DNA of 64,000 nt, taken from contig JAJPII010000031.1 of the NCBI GenBank assembly GCA_021324825.1, positions 1 to 64,000 on the forward strand, in the 5' to 3' direction. Below the pieces are notes generated by a model. That model searched no databases, had not been told where the DNA came from, and saw only the letters and a list, made by a program, of their open reading frames with translations. The position numbers were made by a program, and so were the translations under genes. Origin of the DNA: Spartobacteria bacterium (GTDB lineage Bacteria > Verrucomicrobiota > Verrucomicrobiia > Chthoniobacterales > Chthoniobacteraceae). Below, one piece after another: positions 8,562-17,977 of the stretch (positions within the stretch are counted from its first letter, which is position 1; every line of letters begins with the position of its first letter).

Positions 8562-9365
8562 ATGTTCATCCGCATCCTCGCAGCCGTCCTCGCGATTGGC
8601 GTCCTCCCTGCCGCGCGGGCCGCTTCCGATTCCCGCCTCACGCCGGAGCAGATCGCGGCGGCGACAAGGGTCGACTCCGTCACCGTCCCGACGCCGGGCG
8701 AACTCTTCGCGGCGATAAACAAGATCGGCAAGCCGAACTGGCAGGGCCAGTACAGGAAGCCGCTCGATATGGCGTTTTCGAGCCGCCCGCAGATCGCGCT
8801 GAATCTCGGGGGGCTGGTCGCCGACGGCTACATCGCGGTCGAGGCGGAGGACAGCCAGCAGGTCAAGAACATCGGCAAGGACATCGAGACGCTCGCGAAG
8901 GGCCTGGGGGTCAGCCAGAATATCCTGAGCCGCGGCGGCAGCATCACGGAATTCGCGGAGAATAACGAATGGAGCGCGCTGAGGGAGGAGCTGGAGGCGA
9001 CGCAGAACGAAGTGAAAATGGCGATGGAGGAACAGCACGACGACGACCTCGTGGCGTTGGTAAGCCTGGGAGGCTGGATTCGCGGCGCGGAGGCGGTCAG
9101 TTCCTGGATCGCGAAAAACTACACGCCGGAGAACGCCAAACTCCTGCGCCAGCCCGCGCTTGTCGCCTATCTGCGCGGTAAGATCGGCGCCCTTTCCGGC
9201 AAGGTGCGGGACGATCCGCTCGTCGGGAAAGTGAATCGCGAGCTGGAGCGGATGGAGTCGCTCGTCTCCTTCCCGCGCGACAAGTCGGCGGCCCTCGGCG
9301 ACGTGAAGAAACTCAATGACGCGGCGAGCGCGCTGGAAAAAGACATCGCGGGAAAGAAAGAATGA
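8562..9365 (+). CDS. Exported hypothetical protein
   Basis: A protein of 267 residues with a Sec signal peptide (MFIRILAAVLAIGVLPAARA). The ATG at 8562 is preferred because GGGG lies just upstream and the protein then begins directly with the signal peptide; an in-frame ATG at 8550 would add MDGA. The mature part is helical and charged, with no cysteine and no motif I recognise; the segment VALVSLGGWIRGAEAVS is the most hydrophobic internal stretch. The stop overlaps the next start by four bases (ATGA), and the next gene also encodes an exported protein, so the pair probably works together in the periplasm. Confidence 0.75.
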   Translation: MFIRILAAVLAIGVLPAARAASDSRLTPEQIAAATRVDSVTVPTPGELFAAINKIGKPNWQGQYRKPLDMAFSSRPQIALNLGGLVADGYIAVEAEDSQQVKNIGKDIETLAKGLGVSQNILSRGGSITEFAENNEWSALREELEATQNEVKMAMEEQHDDDLVALVSLGGWIRGAEAVSSWIAKNYTPENAKLLRQPALVAYLRGKIGALSGKVRDDPLVGKVNRELERMESLVSFPRDKSAALGDVKKLNDAASALEKDIAGKKE

Positions 9366-9808
9366 GAACCGCGATCCTCTCTCTCCTTTTTGGCGCGCTG
9401 CTCGCGGGGGCGGCGCCGGGCGCGACCGACGACGAGGCCGCCGCGCGCAAGACGCTCATGGCGCTTGCCGGAGCCTTTTCCAACGACGGCTTCAAGCTGC
9501 GGGACGGCAACTGGACGGGCGCCATCCAGCCCAAGGCGAGCCTCCTCGTCCAGGTTCATCTTTATGCGGGGAACCAGTATTGGTTTTCGGCCGGGGCTTC
9601 CCGCCAGGCGAAGAAGCTTTCCCTGAGCGTCTTCGACGAGACGGGCGCCTTGATGAAGAGCGAACCGTACCAGGAGGAGGCGAAGGGCGACGACGGCCCG
9701 AAAGCGGCCGCCGGCTTTGCGCCCGCGGTCAGCGGGGCGTATTTTGTGCGCATCCAGGAGACCAAAGGGGACGCCGCCTCCTTTTCATTCAGCTATTCGT
9801 ATAAATAA
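9362..9808 (+). CDS. Exported hypothetical protein with pre-peptidase C-terminal-like beta domain
   Basis: A 148-residue secreted protein with a signal peptide ending near residue 20 (LLAGAAPGA). The mature domain contains the pattern QVHLYAGNQYWFSAG, KLSLSVFDETGALM and GAYFVRIQE, which follows the strand pattern of small bacterial pre-peptidase C-terminal (PPC) jelly-roll domains that sit on exported enzymes. Here the domain stands alone. It overlaps the upstream exported protein by four bases and is followed six bases later by an ACT-domain gene. The fold assignment is by pattern only; function is unknown. Confidence 0.7.
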   Translation: MRTAILSLLFGALLAGAAPGATDDEAAARKTLMALAGAFSNDGFKLRDGNWTGAIQPKASLLVQVHLYAGNQYWFSAGASRQAKKLSLSVFDETGALMKSEPYQEEAKGDDGPKAAAGFAPAVSGAYFVRIQETKGDAASFSFSYSYK

Positions 9809-9814
9809 AAAAAA

Positions 9815-10285
9815 ATGGCAACCGAAACCGCCAGGACGACCACGAAGGCCGACGGCCCAAGGGTCAAGCAATTCTCGGTGTTCCTGAAAAACAAGGTCGG
9901 CGCTTTGCTCGACATCGTAAAACTCCTGAACGAGCACAGCGTCCACGTCCTGGCCCTCAATGTGCAGGACTCGGCGGATTCTGCCATCGTGCGGATCGTC
10001 GTGAGCGATCCGGAGCGGGTGCGGGATTTGTTCGGGATACACGACATCCCTTTTTCGCTGACGGAGTTCGTGGTGGTGGAGATGAAGGAAGGCGCCACGG
10101 AACTGGGCAAGCTGCTCGCCGCGCTCCTGATGGCCGAGGTGAATATCCACGGCAGTTATTCCCTCCTCTCGCGCCCGCGCGGAAACGCGGCCCTCGCCTT
10201 GCACGTCGAGGATAACGATTGCGCGACCGCCGTCCTGCGCAGCCACGGTTTTCGCGTCCTGAGCCAGACGGACATTTCGCGCTAG
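9815..10285 (+). CDS. Tandem ACT-domain protein
   Basis: A 156-residue cytoplasmic protein made of two ACT domains, about residues 18-85 and 86-152. The first begins with VKQFSVFLKNKVGALLDIVKLL, the usual ACT opening with a Gly that contacts an amino-acid ligand; the second contains LLAALLMAEVNIHGSYSLL. Stand-alone double ACT proteins normally bind an amino acid and regulate an enzyme or transcript, but no target is visible. The purine-rich run AAAAAAAATGG precedes the start. It is separated by only seven bases from the oxygenase gene downstream, so it is part of the chain leading into the trehalose operon. Confidence 0.85.
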   Translation: MATETARTTTKADGPRVKQFSVFLKNKVGALLDIVKLLNEHSVHVLALNVQDSADSAIVRIVVSDPERVRDLFGIHDIPFSLTEFVVVEMKEGATELGKLLAALLMAEVNIHGSYSLLSRPRGNAALALHVEDNDCATAVLRSHGFRVLSQTDISR

Positions 10286-10292
10286 AAAAAAA

Positions 10293-11228
10293 ATGACGCA
10301 GGGCGAACTAAACGCCTCGCTGCCGCGCCTGAAGGAAGCCTTTTCCCGGGCGGCCCCTTTCCGGCATGTGATCATCGACGACTTTCTCGATCCCGCGCTG
10401 GCCCGCACGATCCTGGAGGAATTCCCGCGCCCGGGGGAGATGCGGCAGCACGGCGGCGACCTGGCGGTGTTAAAGGGTTTCCAGATCAGCCCGCGGGATG
10501 AGCGTTACGCCGCGAAACCCTCTCTGGGAGCCATGTTCGCCTTCCTTCATTCGCTGGAATGGAGGACTTGGGCGGCGGAGTTGTGCGGTGAAAAGGAGCC
10601 CCTTCTTTGCGACCCGGACTATATCGGCTCGGGATTGCTGGCGGCGTATGACGATGGGATCCATCGCATCCACCTGGATCGCAACCGGCATCCGAACGGG
10701 TTCTTCTATCCGCGCCTCATCCTGCTGCTCTACTTTAACCGGGAGTGGCGGCCGGAATACGGCGGCGCGCTGGAACTCTGGGACAAGCGCATCCGGCGCG
10801 CGACGTCGATAGAACCTCTCTTCAACCGCTGCGTTATCTTTGAAAACACCGGGCGCGCGTACCACGGCATCTCCGACGTGCATCTGCCCGCCGGCATGGC
10901 GAGGCGGGCGCTGAATTTCTATTACTACACCCCCGATGTCCCCGCGGGAGAAAGAGACGCCTTCATCCACGACACCGAATTTTTCCCGCGCCCGGAAGAG
11001 CGCCTCGGCTATTGGATGAAACGCGCCCGCTCGAATTTTCCTTTCGGGCTGGTTTCCGCGCTCATGCATCAATGGAACCCCACCGCGCGGCTGTACCGTT
11101 CGATCCGCCGGGCGAAACGCGGCGGCAATAAACCGGAAGCCGGAAACCGGGCCGAGCTTCTAAAGACGTGGCGGCAATATAATAACACGCCCATTCCCGG
11201 CCCAACAAACGAATCCCTCGCAAAATGA
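10293..11228 (+). CDS. 2-oxoglutarate/Fe(II)-dependent oxygenase, prolyl-4-hydroxylase-like
   Basis: A 311-residue protein with the iron-binding triad and 2-oxoglutarate ligand of the 2OG-Fe(II) dioxygenase superfamily. His127-x-Asp129 lies in IHLDRN, the distal His191 in AYHGI and a downstream Arg in MARRALNFYYY. The core strand RLILLLYFNREW followed by GGALELWD is typical of the 2OG-FeII_Oxy_3 type that hydroxylates protein or small-molecule substrates. The substrate is unknown. The last 80 residues are basic and look unrelated to the fold. Its stop overlaps the glgX start (ATGA), so it is translated with the trehalose genes, an unusual partner for that pathway. Confidence 0.85.
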   Translation: MTQGELNASLPRLKEAFSRAAPFRHVIIDDFLDPALARTILEEFPRPGEMRQHGGDLAVLKGFQISPRDERYAAKPSLGAMFAFLHSLEWRTWAAELCGEKEPLLCDPDYIGSGLLAAYDDGIHRIHLDRNRHPNGFFYPRLILLLYFNREWRPEYGGALELWDKRIRRATSIEPLFNRCVIFENTGRAYHGISDVHLPAGMARRALNFYYYTPDVPAGERDAFIHDTEFFPRPEERLGYWMKRARSNFPFGLVSALMHQWNPTARLYRSIRRAKRGGNKPEAGNRAELLKTWRQYNNTPIPGPTNESLAK

Positions 11229-13456
11229 AACCGTTTAAAGTCTGGCTTGGAAAACCTTATCCGCTTGGAGCCACCTGGCTCGGCAACGGAGTCAACTTCG
11301 CGCTCTATTCCGAGAACGCGACCGGAGTCGATCTCTGCCTCTTCGACAGCCCGGACGCCCAGACCGAGCAGGTCCGCATCCATATAAGCGAGCAGTCCGA
11401 CCAGGTATGGCACGTCTTCCTGCCCGATGTCCGGCCCGGGCAGCTCTACGGCTACCGCGTTTACGGCCCGTACGAACCCGAGGAGGGCCACCGCTTCAAC
11501 GCCTCGAAATTGCTCATCGACCCCTATGCGAAGGCGATCGCCGGGAAGATCGACTGGAGCGACGAGATGTTCGGTTACCCGATCGGCGGCGAGGAGGAAG
11601 ACCTGGTGCGCGACACCCGCGACGACGCCTGGGGCGTGCCGAAGTCGGTGGTCGTCGACACTTCCTTTGATTGGGGGGCGGACAAAGCGCCGCTGACGCC
11701 GCTGGATGAGTCGATCATCTACGAAGTGCACGTGCGCGGGTTTTCGAAACTCTGTCCGCACATCCCGGAGGAGATACGCGGCACGTACGCGGCGGTGGGG
11801 AGCACGTTCGCCATTGACTATTTCAAGAAGCTCGGCGTCACCGCCGTCGAGCTGCTGCCGGTGCACCAATACGTAAACGACAAGATGCTCGTGGACAAAA
11901 AGCTCGAGAATTACTGGGGCTACAACACCATCGGCTACTTCGCGCCGGAATCCGGCTACAGCGGCGACGGAGTCGCCGGCGGGCAGGTAAGGGAATTCAA
12001 GGAGATGGTGCGGAACCTGCACGCGGCGGGCATCGAGGTCATCCTGGACGTCGTCTACAACCATACCGCGGAAGGCAACCACCTCGGGCCGACGCTTTGT
12101 TTCCGGGGCATCGACAACGCCGCGTACTACCGGCTCGTCGCGGAGACGCCGCGCTATTACATGGATTACACGGGCACGGGAAACTCGCTCAACGTCATGC
12201 ACCCGCGCACGCTCCAGCTCATCATGGACAGCCTCCGCCATTGGGTCACGGAGATGCGCGTGGACGGCTTCCGGTTCGACCTCGCCGCCACGCTCGCGCG
12301 GGAGTTGCATGCGGTCAGCAAGCTCTCCGCCTTCTTCGACATCATCCACCAGGACCCGATCATCTCCCAGGTGAAGCTGATCGCCGAGCCGTGGGACGTT
12401 GGCGAAGGCGGCTACCAGGTCGGCAATTTCCCCGTCCTATGGGCCGAATGGAACGGCAAGTATCGCGACGCCGTGCGGCGTTACTGGAAGGGCGACGAAG
12501 GGCACGTGGGCGAACTCGCGTACCGCCTGACCGGCAGCCCGGACTTGTACCAGACGACGGGCAAACGCCCCTACGCCAGCATCAACTTCATCACCTCGCA
12601 CGACGGGTTCACTTTGAACGATCTCGTCAGCTACAACGAAAAACACAACGAAGCCAACGGCGAAAACAACCAGGACGGCGACAACAACAACAACTCCTGG
12701 AACTGCGGCGAGGAAGGCGCCACCGACGACCCTGAAATCTCCGGGCTGCGCCGGCGCCAGCGGCGGAATTTCCTCGCCACGCTTCTCCTTTCCCAGGGCG
12801 TGCCGATGCTTTGCGGCGGCGACGAATCGGGCCGCACCCAGCAGGGCAACAACAACTGCTATTGCCAGAACAACGCATTGAGCTGGCTGAACTGGGATCT
12901 CGACGAGAACTCCCGGCGGCTTCTCGATTACACCACCAGGCTCATCCATCTGCGGCGCGAGCATCCCGTCTTCCGCAGGCCGAAATTTTTCCAGGGCCGC
13001 AAGATACGCGGTTCCGAGATCAAGGACATCATGTGGTTCGCGACCGGCGGCACGGAGATGACCGACGACGAATGGAACGCTCCCCACATCCGCTGCGTGG
13101 CGATGATGCTGAGCGGCGATTCCATGGACGTGAGGGATTACAAGGGCGACCCCATCCACGACGACACCTTTCTCTTCCTCTTCAACGCGCACCACGAGCC
13201 GGTCGACTTCTCGCTGCCGGGCGAGGAGGACGTCCGCTGGGAATTGCTGCTCGATACGCGGCTGGAGGAAGGTTTCCTGGAAACGACCAACCTGTGCGCG
13301 GCGGGCGACGATCTCCCTGTGGAAGCGCGCTCCCTCTGTCTGCTGAAGTTGAGCGGCGGCGCGGACGCGCACGCGCGCGCGGAGTCGTGGAAAAAGCGGC
13401 AGGCGAAACTGAAGGAGAAGGCGCGTGAAAAAAGAGCTTCTTCCGCAAGGCGCTGA
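11225..13456 (+). CDS. glgX: Glycogen debranching enzyme (GlgX/TreX type)
   Basis: A 743-residue GH13 isoamylase-type enzyme that hydrolyses alpha-1,6 branches of glycogen and supplies linear maltodextrins. An N-terminal CBM48 domain (about 8-110) is followed by the catalytic barrel with the nucleophile Asp at about 351 (VDGFRFDLA), the acid Glu at about 387 (IAEPWDVG) and the third Asp near 459 (TSHDGFTL). The SYNEKHNEANGENNQDGDN loop is typical of GlgX/TreX. Its start overlaps the oxygenase stop by four bases and its end overlaps treZ by 32 bases. Placement with treZ and treY identifies it functionally as the TreX of a glycogen-to-trehalose route. The C-terminal tail is Lys/Arg/Glu-rich. 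Confidence 0.96.
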   Translation: MKPFKVWLGKPYPLGATWLGNGVNFALYSENATGVDLCLFDSPDAQTEQVRIHISEQSDQVWHVFLPDVRPGQLYGYRVYGPYEPEEGHRFNASKLLIDPYAKAIAGKIDWSDEMFGYPIGGEEEDLVRDTRDDAWGVPKSVVVDTSFDWGADKAPLTPLDESIIYEVHVRGFSKLCPHIPEEIRGTYAAVGSTFAIDYFKKLGVTAVELLPVHQYVNDKMLVDKKLENYWGYNTIGYFAPESGYSGDGVAGGQVREFKEMVRNLHAAGIEVILDVVYNHTAEGNHLGPTLCFRGIDNAAYYRLVAETPRYYMDYTGTGNSLNVMHPRTLQLIMDSLRHWVTEMRVDGFRFDLAATLARELHAVSKLSAFFDIIHQDPIISQVKLIAEPWDVGEGGYQVGNFPVLWAEWNGKYRDAVRRYWKGDEGHVGELAYRLTGSPDLYQTTGKRPYASINFITSHDGFTLNDLVSYNEKHNEANGENNQDGDNNNNSWNCGEEGATDDPEISGLRRRQRRNFLATLLLSQGVPMLCGGDESGRTQQGNNNCYCQNNALSWLNWDLDENSRRLLDYTTRLIHLRREHPVFRRPKFFQGRKIRGSEIKDIMWFATGGTEMTDDEWNAPHIRCVAMMLSGDSMDVRDYKGDPIHDDTFLFLFNAHHEPVDFSLPGEEDVRWELLLDTRLEEGFLETTNLCAAGDDLPVEARSLCLLKLSGGADAHARAESWKKRQAKLKEKAREKRASSARR

Positions 13457-15275
13457 TCTTTTTGAAGGCGGGGTTCGCTACCGGGTTTGGTCGCCGGAGA
13501 ATGCGCGCCTGTCCGTCGAGGTAAAGGCCGCGGAGTCGGGCGAGGAAAGGGTCGCGCCGCTCGCGCTGGACGCGGCGGGTTACCACCACGGCATCGACCC
13601 CGCGGGCCGGAGCGGCGATCTCTACAAATTCCGCGTCGAAGGCAAGGGCGCCTTCCCCGACCCCGCCTCGCGCTGGCAGCCGCAAGGCGTTCACGGGCCT
13701 TCCATGGTCATCGACCCCGCCGCTTATGGCTGGCGGGACGGCGGCTGGAAACGCCCGTCGTTCCGCGACCTTTCCATCTACGAGCTTCACGCGGGCGCGT
13801 TCACGCGGGAGGGGACCTTTCTTGCGGCCATCGACAAGCTGGAGCATTTGCGCGAACTGGGAGTCAACGCCGTCGAGTTGATGCCTATCGCCGATTTCCC
13901 CGGCGAGCGAAACTGGGGTTACGACGGCGTGGCTCTCTACGCGCCCGCCCGCGCGTACGGACATCCCGACGACCTGCGCGCGCTCGTCGACGCCGCGCAC
14001 CAGGCGGGTCTCGCGGTGATCCTGGACGTCGTTTACAACCATCTCGGGCCGGACGGCAATTATCTCGGCGCGTACAGCTCGCATTATTTTGACAACGACA
14101 AGAAAACGCCGTGGGGCGATTCCTTCAATTTCCATTCCGGCCCCGTCCGCGCCTTGTTTGTGTGCAATCCCGTTTACTGGATGGAGGAATTCCATATCGA
14201 CGGTTTCCGGCTCGACGCCACGCACGCCATCCGCGACGACTCGCCGCGGCACATTCTCGAGGAGATCGTCGAAGCCATCCACGACCACGGCGGCTTCGCC
14301 ATCGCCGAGGATGCGCGGAACGAGGCGCGCCTCATCCTGTCGCCCAAGGAAAACGGCTACGGCTTCGACGGCGTCTGGTCGGACGATTTCCACCACGCCG
14401 TCCGCGTCCTGCACACGGGCGAGGCGGAATCGTATTTCGAGGACTTCGACGGCACGCGGCGGCAGTTGATCGAGACCTTGCGCTACGGGTGGCTTTTTCG
14501 CGGCCAATATTCCGCGCACCAGAAAGCGAACCGCGGCACGGAGTGCAGGCACATCGCCCCGCGCAAATTCGTCCATTGCATCTCGAACCACGACCAGGTG
14601 GGCAACCGCGCGTTCGGCGACCGGCTCAGCCAGTCCGTCACCCCGGAGGAATACCGCGCCGCGTCCGCGCTGCTCTGCCTGACGCCGTACACGCCGATGT
14701 TCTTCATGGGCCAGGAATGGGCCGCGAGCGCGCCGTTCCAGTTTTTCACCGATCACAATGAGAAACTCGGGGCGCTGGTCACGAAAGGCAGGCGGAATGA
14801 ATTCAAGGAATTCTCCGCGTTCCAGGACAAGGAGATTCTCGCGCTGATCCCCGATCCGCAGGCGGAGAAGACTTTCCTCGACTCGAAGCTGGATTGGACG
14901 GAACTCAGGAAATTCGAGAAACGGGAGGTGTTCGATCTGTACCGCGCCTTCCTCCGCCTGCGGAACACGCACGCCGTCTTCCGGCCGGAATCGCGCGAGA
15001 CGTGGCGGCTGGAGGAACTCTCCTTCGGCGCGGGCGCGCTCCGTTTCCATGCGCCGGAAGGCGACTGGCTCGTGCTTTTCGATCCCGACGGCGGCGGCGG
15101 CGGGGCCCTTTGCGAGGAGTGGATTTGCAAACTCCCGGGCGGCCGCAAGTGGCGGCGGGTCCTTTCGAGCAATGAAAGCCGATTCGGCGGCGCGCTGGCG
15201 GAGAGCTTCGAACCCGAAACGCAACGCGTCGATTTCAAAAAGCCCGAAGTCCTCGTCCTGGATTCTCCCCAATGA
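13425..15275 (+). CDS. treZ: Malto-oligosyltrehalose trehalohydrolase
   Basis: A 616-residue GH13 enzyme that releases trehalose from maltooligosyl-trehalose made by TreY. An N-terminal CBM48-like domain begins with GVRYRVWSPENARLSVEV. The catalytic Asp is at about 263 (GFRLDATHAI), Glu at about 294 (IAEDARNE) and third Asp near 389 (SNHDQVGNR). The start is a GTG inside the end of glgX (32-base overlap); it gives the expected MKKELLPQGA opening. The stop overlaps the treY ATG. Gene order glgX-treZ-treY implies a single regulated transcript for trehalose production, commonly an osmotic or desiccation response. Confidence 0.96.
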   Translation: MKKELLPQGADLFEGGVRYRVWSPENARLSVEVKAAESGEERVAPLALDAAGYHHGIDPAGRSGDLYKFRVEGKGAFPDPASRWQPQGVHGPSMVIDPAAYGWRDGGWKRPSFRDLSIYELHAGAFTREGTFLAAIDKLEHLRELGVNAVELMPIADFPGERNWGYDGVALYAPARAYGHPDDLRALVDAAHQAGLAVILDVVYNHLGPDGNYLGAYSSHYFDNDKKTPWGDSFNFHSGPVRALFVCNPVYWMEEFHIDGFRLDATHAIRDDSPRHILEEIVEAIHDHGGFAIAEDARNEARLILSPKENGYGFDGVWSDDFHHAVRVLHTGEAESYFEDFDGTRRQLIETLRYGWLFRGQYSAHQKANRGTECRHIAPRKFVHCISNHDQVGNRAFGDRLSQSVTPEEYRAASALLCLTPYTPMFFMGQEWAASAPFQFFTDHNEKLGALVTKGRRNEFKEFSAFQDKEILALIPDPQAEKTFLDSKLDWTELRKFEKREVFDLYRAFLRLRNTHAVFRPESRETWRLEELSFGAGALRFHAPEGDWLVLFDPDGGGGGALCEEWICKLPGGRKWRRVLSSNESRFGGALAESFEPETQRVDFKKPEVLVLDSPQ

Positions 15276-17977
15276 ACGAGCCTCCCTCCGTTCCCACGGC
15301 GACTTACCGGCTCCAGTTCAACAAGGATTTCACCTTCCGCCGCGCGCGCGACATCGTCCCGTATCTGCACGATCTGGGCATAAGCCATTGCTACGCGTCG
15401 CCCTATTTCCAGACCGCGAGCGAAAGCCCCCACGGCTACGACATCGCCGATCATAATCTGCTAAGCCCCGCCGTCGGCTCGCGCGAGGAGTATGATGGGT
15501 TCATCGCCGAACTGCACCGCTTCAACATGGGGCACATCGTCGATTTCGTCCCGAACCACATGGGCATCGGCGCTCTCAACCGCTGGTGGATGGACGTTCT
15601 CGAAAACGGCCAAAGCTCGGCTTACGCGCCGTTCTTCGACATCGACTGGCATCCGCTGAAGAAAGACCTGGACGGCAAAGTCCTGCTCCCGATCCTCGGC
15701 GACCAGTACGGGCGCGTCCTCGAACGCGGGGAATTCCAGGTCGAGTTCGAGAAGGGCGCGTTCTTCGTGAAGTATTTTGAAAACCGGTTTCCGCTCGCGC
15801 CCCGAGCTTGCGGGGTCATCCTGAAAGACACGCTCGAAACGCCCGCTCTCCCCGCGCCCGCGGTGATGGAAATGCAAAGCATCCTTACGGCCATCGAGCA
15901 TCTGCCCGCGCGCGAGGATGATTCCCCGGAGAAAGTCACCGAGCGCGCCCGCGAAAAGGAAGTGGCGAAGCGGCGCCTGGACAGCCTCTGCAACGAGCAC
16001 CCCGCCGTGCGCGAGTCCATCGACAAGGCTCTGCAAACCTTGCGCGGCCAGCCCGGAGACGCGCGCAGCTTCGACAAGCTGGATGCGCTCCTAACCGCGC
16101 AGCCGTACCGGCTGAGCTACTGGCGCGTCGCCGCGGAGGAGATCAACTACCGCCGCTTCTTCGACATCAACGCGCTCGCCGCGATCCACATGGAGCGGGA
16201 CGAGGTCTTCGACGCGGCGCACAAGCTCCTCCTCGAACTGATCGGCTCGGGCGCGGTGAACGGACTTCGCATCGACCACGTGGACGGCCTCTGGAACCCC
16301 CGGGAATATTTCGAAAAACTGCAACAGCGGTCCGGCGGAATTTACCTGCTGGTCGAGAAAATCCTGACCGGCGGCGAGCGGCTCCGGAAAGATTGGGCCG
16401 TGCATGGAACCACCGGGTACGACTTCACCAACCAGGTGACGCAACTCCTCGTCGATGCCTCGGCGGAGAAGATGCTGTCGGAGACGTACCGGCGGTTCCT
16501 CGGCGAGACGATCCGTTTCGACGACCTCGTCTATGACAAAAAGCGACTGACCATGCGGCTCTCGCTCGCCAGCGAGATCAACGTCCTCGGCTCGATGCTC
16601 GACAGGATTTCAGAGAAAAACCGCTGGCACCGCGACTTTACGCTCAACGCCCTGACCGCCGCCGTCCGCGAAGTCATCGCCTGCTTTCCCGTCTATCGCA
16701 CCTACCTCGAACCCGGCAGGGAAGCGACCGAGGACGACCGGCAGGTGATCTTCCGCGCGGTGGCCGCGGCCAAGCGGCGCAACCCGGCCATCGAGGTCTC
16801 CGTATTCGACTTTTTGCGCGACATCCTCCTGATGAAGTTTCCCGAGAACATCGACGAAGAAGCGCGCCGCGAGCACGTCGTGTTCGTCATGAAATTCCAG
16901 CAGTGCACCGGCCCGATCATCGCGAAGGGCCTCGAGGACACCGCGTTCTACATCTACAACCGGCTCGTCGCGTTGAATGAAGTCGGCGGCGAGCCGCAAC
17001 GGTTCGGGTCTTCAGCCGAAACGTTCCACCGCCAATGTCTCGACCGGCTGGCGGAATGGCCGCATGCGATGCTGGCGACCTCGACCCACGACACGAAACG
17101 GAGCGAAGACGCCCGCGCGCGCGCCGCCGCCCTCTCGGAAATACCGGTCGAGTGGCGGCGCGCCGTCCAAAAATGGAGAAGCGCAAACCGCCGGCACAAA
17201 CGCGACATCGAGGGGCGGCCCGCGCCCGACGCGAACGAGGAATACCTGCTGTACCAAACGCTCCTCTGCGTCTGGCCCGCGGAAACAAGCCGCATCCAGG
17301 ATTACATGACAAAGGCGATCAAGGAGGCCAAGATCAACAGCAGTTGGATCCAGCCGAACGAAGCGTGGGACGAAGCGGTGCGAAACTTCGTGGAGAAAAT
17401 CCTGAAACCGGGCGGCCGGTTCCTGACATTGTTCCAGCCCGTGGCGGAGCGGATCGCCGCGCTCGGCGTCATCAACTCGCTCTCGCAAGTCATCCTGAAA
17501 TGCACGGCGCCCGGCGTGCCGGACATCTACCAGGGGAATGAAACCTGGGACTTCAGCCTCGTCGATCCCGACAACCGCCGCCCGGTCGATTACTCAACGC
17601 GCCCCTCGGGAAACAAGTTCTTCGTCACGCGGACGCTTCTTAACTTGCGCAGGGAACACCCCGATCTGTTCGCGAAGGGCGATTATGTCCCGCTCGAAGT
17701 CACGGGCCGATACAAGGAATGCTGCATCGCCTTCAAGCGCGAATGGCAGGGTCTGCGCCTGGTCGTCCTGGCGCCGCGCCTCACCGCGCGCGTCGGCTCC
17801 CCGCCGCTGGGCGAAGCGTGGGGCGACACCGCCGTCAACTGGAACGGCGCGCTGCGCGATATTTTCACGGGCCGTGAAATGGAGTCGATCCGCCTGGCGG
17901 AGGTTTTCTCGGAGTTTCCGTTCGCCGCGCTTACCACACCTTCCATGCGGCCCGGCCCTCCGACCAGAGCTTGTTGA
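15272..17977 (+). CDS. treY: Malto-oligosyltrehalose synthase
   Basis: A 901-residue GH13 intramolecular transglucosidase that converts the reducing end of a maltodextrin to an alpha,alpha-1,1 (trehalose) linkage. The opening PTATYRLQFNKDFTF and ISHCYASPYF are diagnostic. The catalytic Asp is at about 333 (RIDHVDGLWNP), Glu at about 360 (LLVEKIL) and Asp near 606 (STHDTKRSED). Length is normal for TreY. The ATG overlaps the treZ stop by four bases. The last 15 or so codons overlap the 3' end of the convergent rfbF gene by 47 bases, and the final residues (TTPSMRPGPPTRAC) do not look conserved, so the natural stop may have been lost and replaced. Confidence 0.96.
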   Translation: MNEPPSVPTATYRLQFNKDFTFRRARDIVPYLHDLGISHCYASPYFQTASESPHGYDIADHNLLSPAVGSREEYDGFIAELHRFNMGHIVDFVPNHMGIGALNRWWMDVLENGQSSAYAPFFDIDWHPLKKDLDGKVLLPILGDQYGRVLERGEFQVEFEKGAFFVKYFENRFPLAPRACGVILKDTLETPALPAPAVMEMQSILTAIEHLPAREDDSPEKVTERAREKEVAKRRLDSLCNEHPAVRESIDKALQTLRGQPGDARSFDKLDALLTAQPYRLSYWRVAAEEINYRRFFDINALAAIHMERDEVFDAAHKLLLELIGSGAVNGLRIDHVDGLWNPREYFEKLQQRSGGIYLLVEKILTGGERLRKDWAVHGTTGYDFTNQVTQLLVDASAEKMLSETYRRFLGETIRFDDLVYDKKRLTMRLSLASEINVLGSMLDRISEKNRWHRDFTLNALTAAVREVIACFPVYRTYLEPGREATEDDRQVIFRAVAAAKRRNPAIEVSVFDFLRDILLMKFPENIDEEARREHVVFVMKFQQCTGPIIAKGLEDTAFYIYNRLVALNEVGGEPQRFGSSAETFHRQCLDRLAEWPHAMLATSTHDTKRSEDARARAAALSEIPVEWRRAVQKWRSANRRHKRDIEGRPAPDANEEYLLYQTLLCVWPAETSRIQDYMTKAIKEAKINSSWIQPNEAWDEAVRNFVEKILKPGGRFLTLFQPVAERIAALGVINSLSQVILKCTAPGVPDIYQGNETWDFSLVDPDNRRPVDYSTRPSGNKFFVTRTLLNLRREHPDLFAKGDYVPLEVTGRYKECCIAFKREWQGLRLVVLAPRLTARVGSPPLGEAWGDTAVNWNGALRDIFTGREMESIRLAEVFSEFPFAALTTPSMRPGPPTRAC

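Noticed and set aside
13182-15272. A 696-codon minus-strand open frame across treZ
   Set aside because: It is antisense to a full-length TreZ with all catalytic residues and shows no recognisable domain.
17931-17977. The treY/rfbF overlap as evidence for a frameshifted gene end
   Set aside because: Both genes are full length with complete motifs; a 47-base convergent overlap at poorly conserved C-termini is common in compact genomes.
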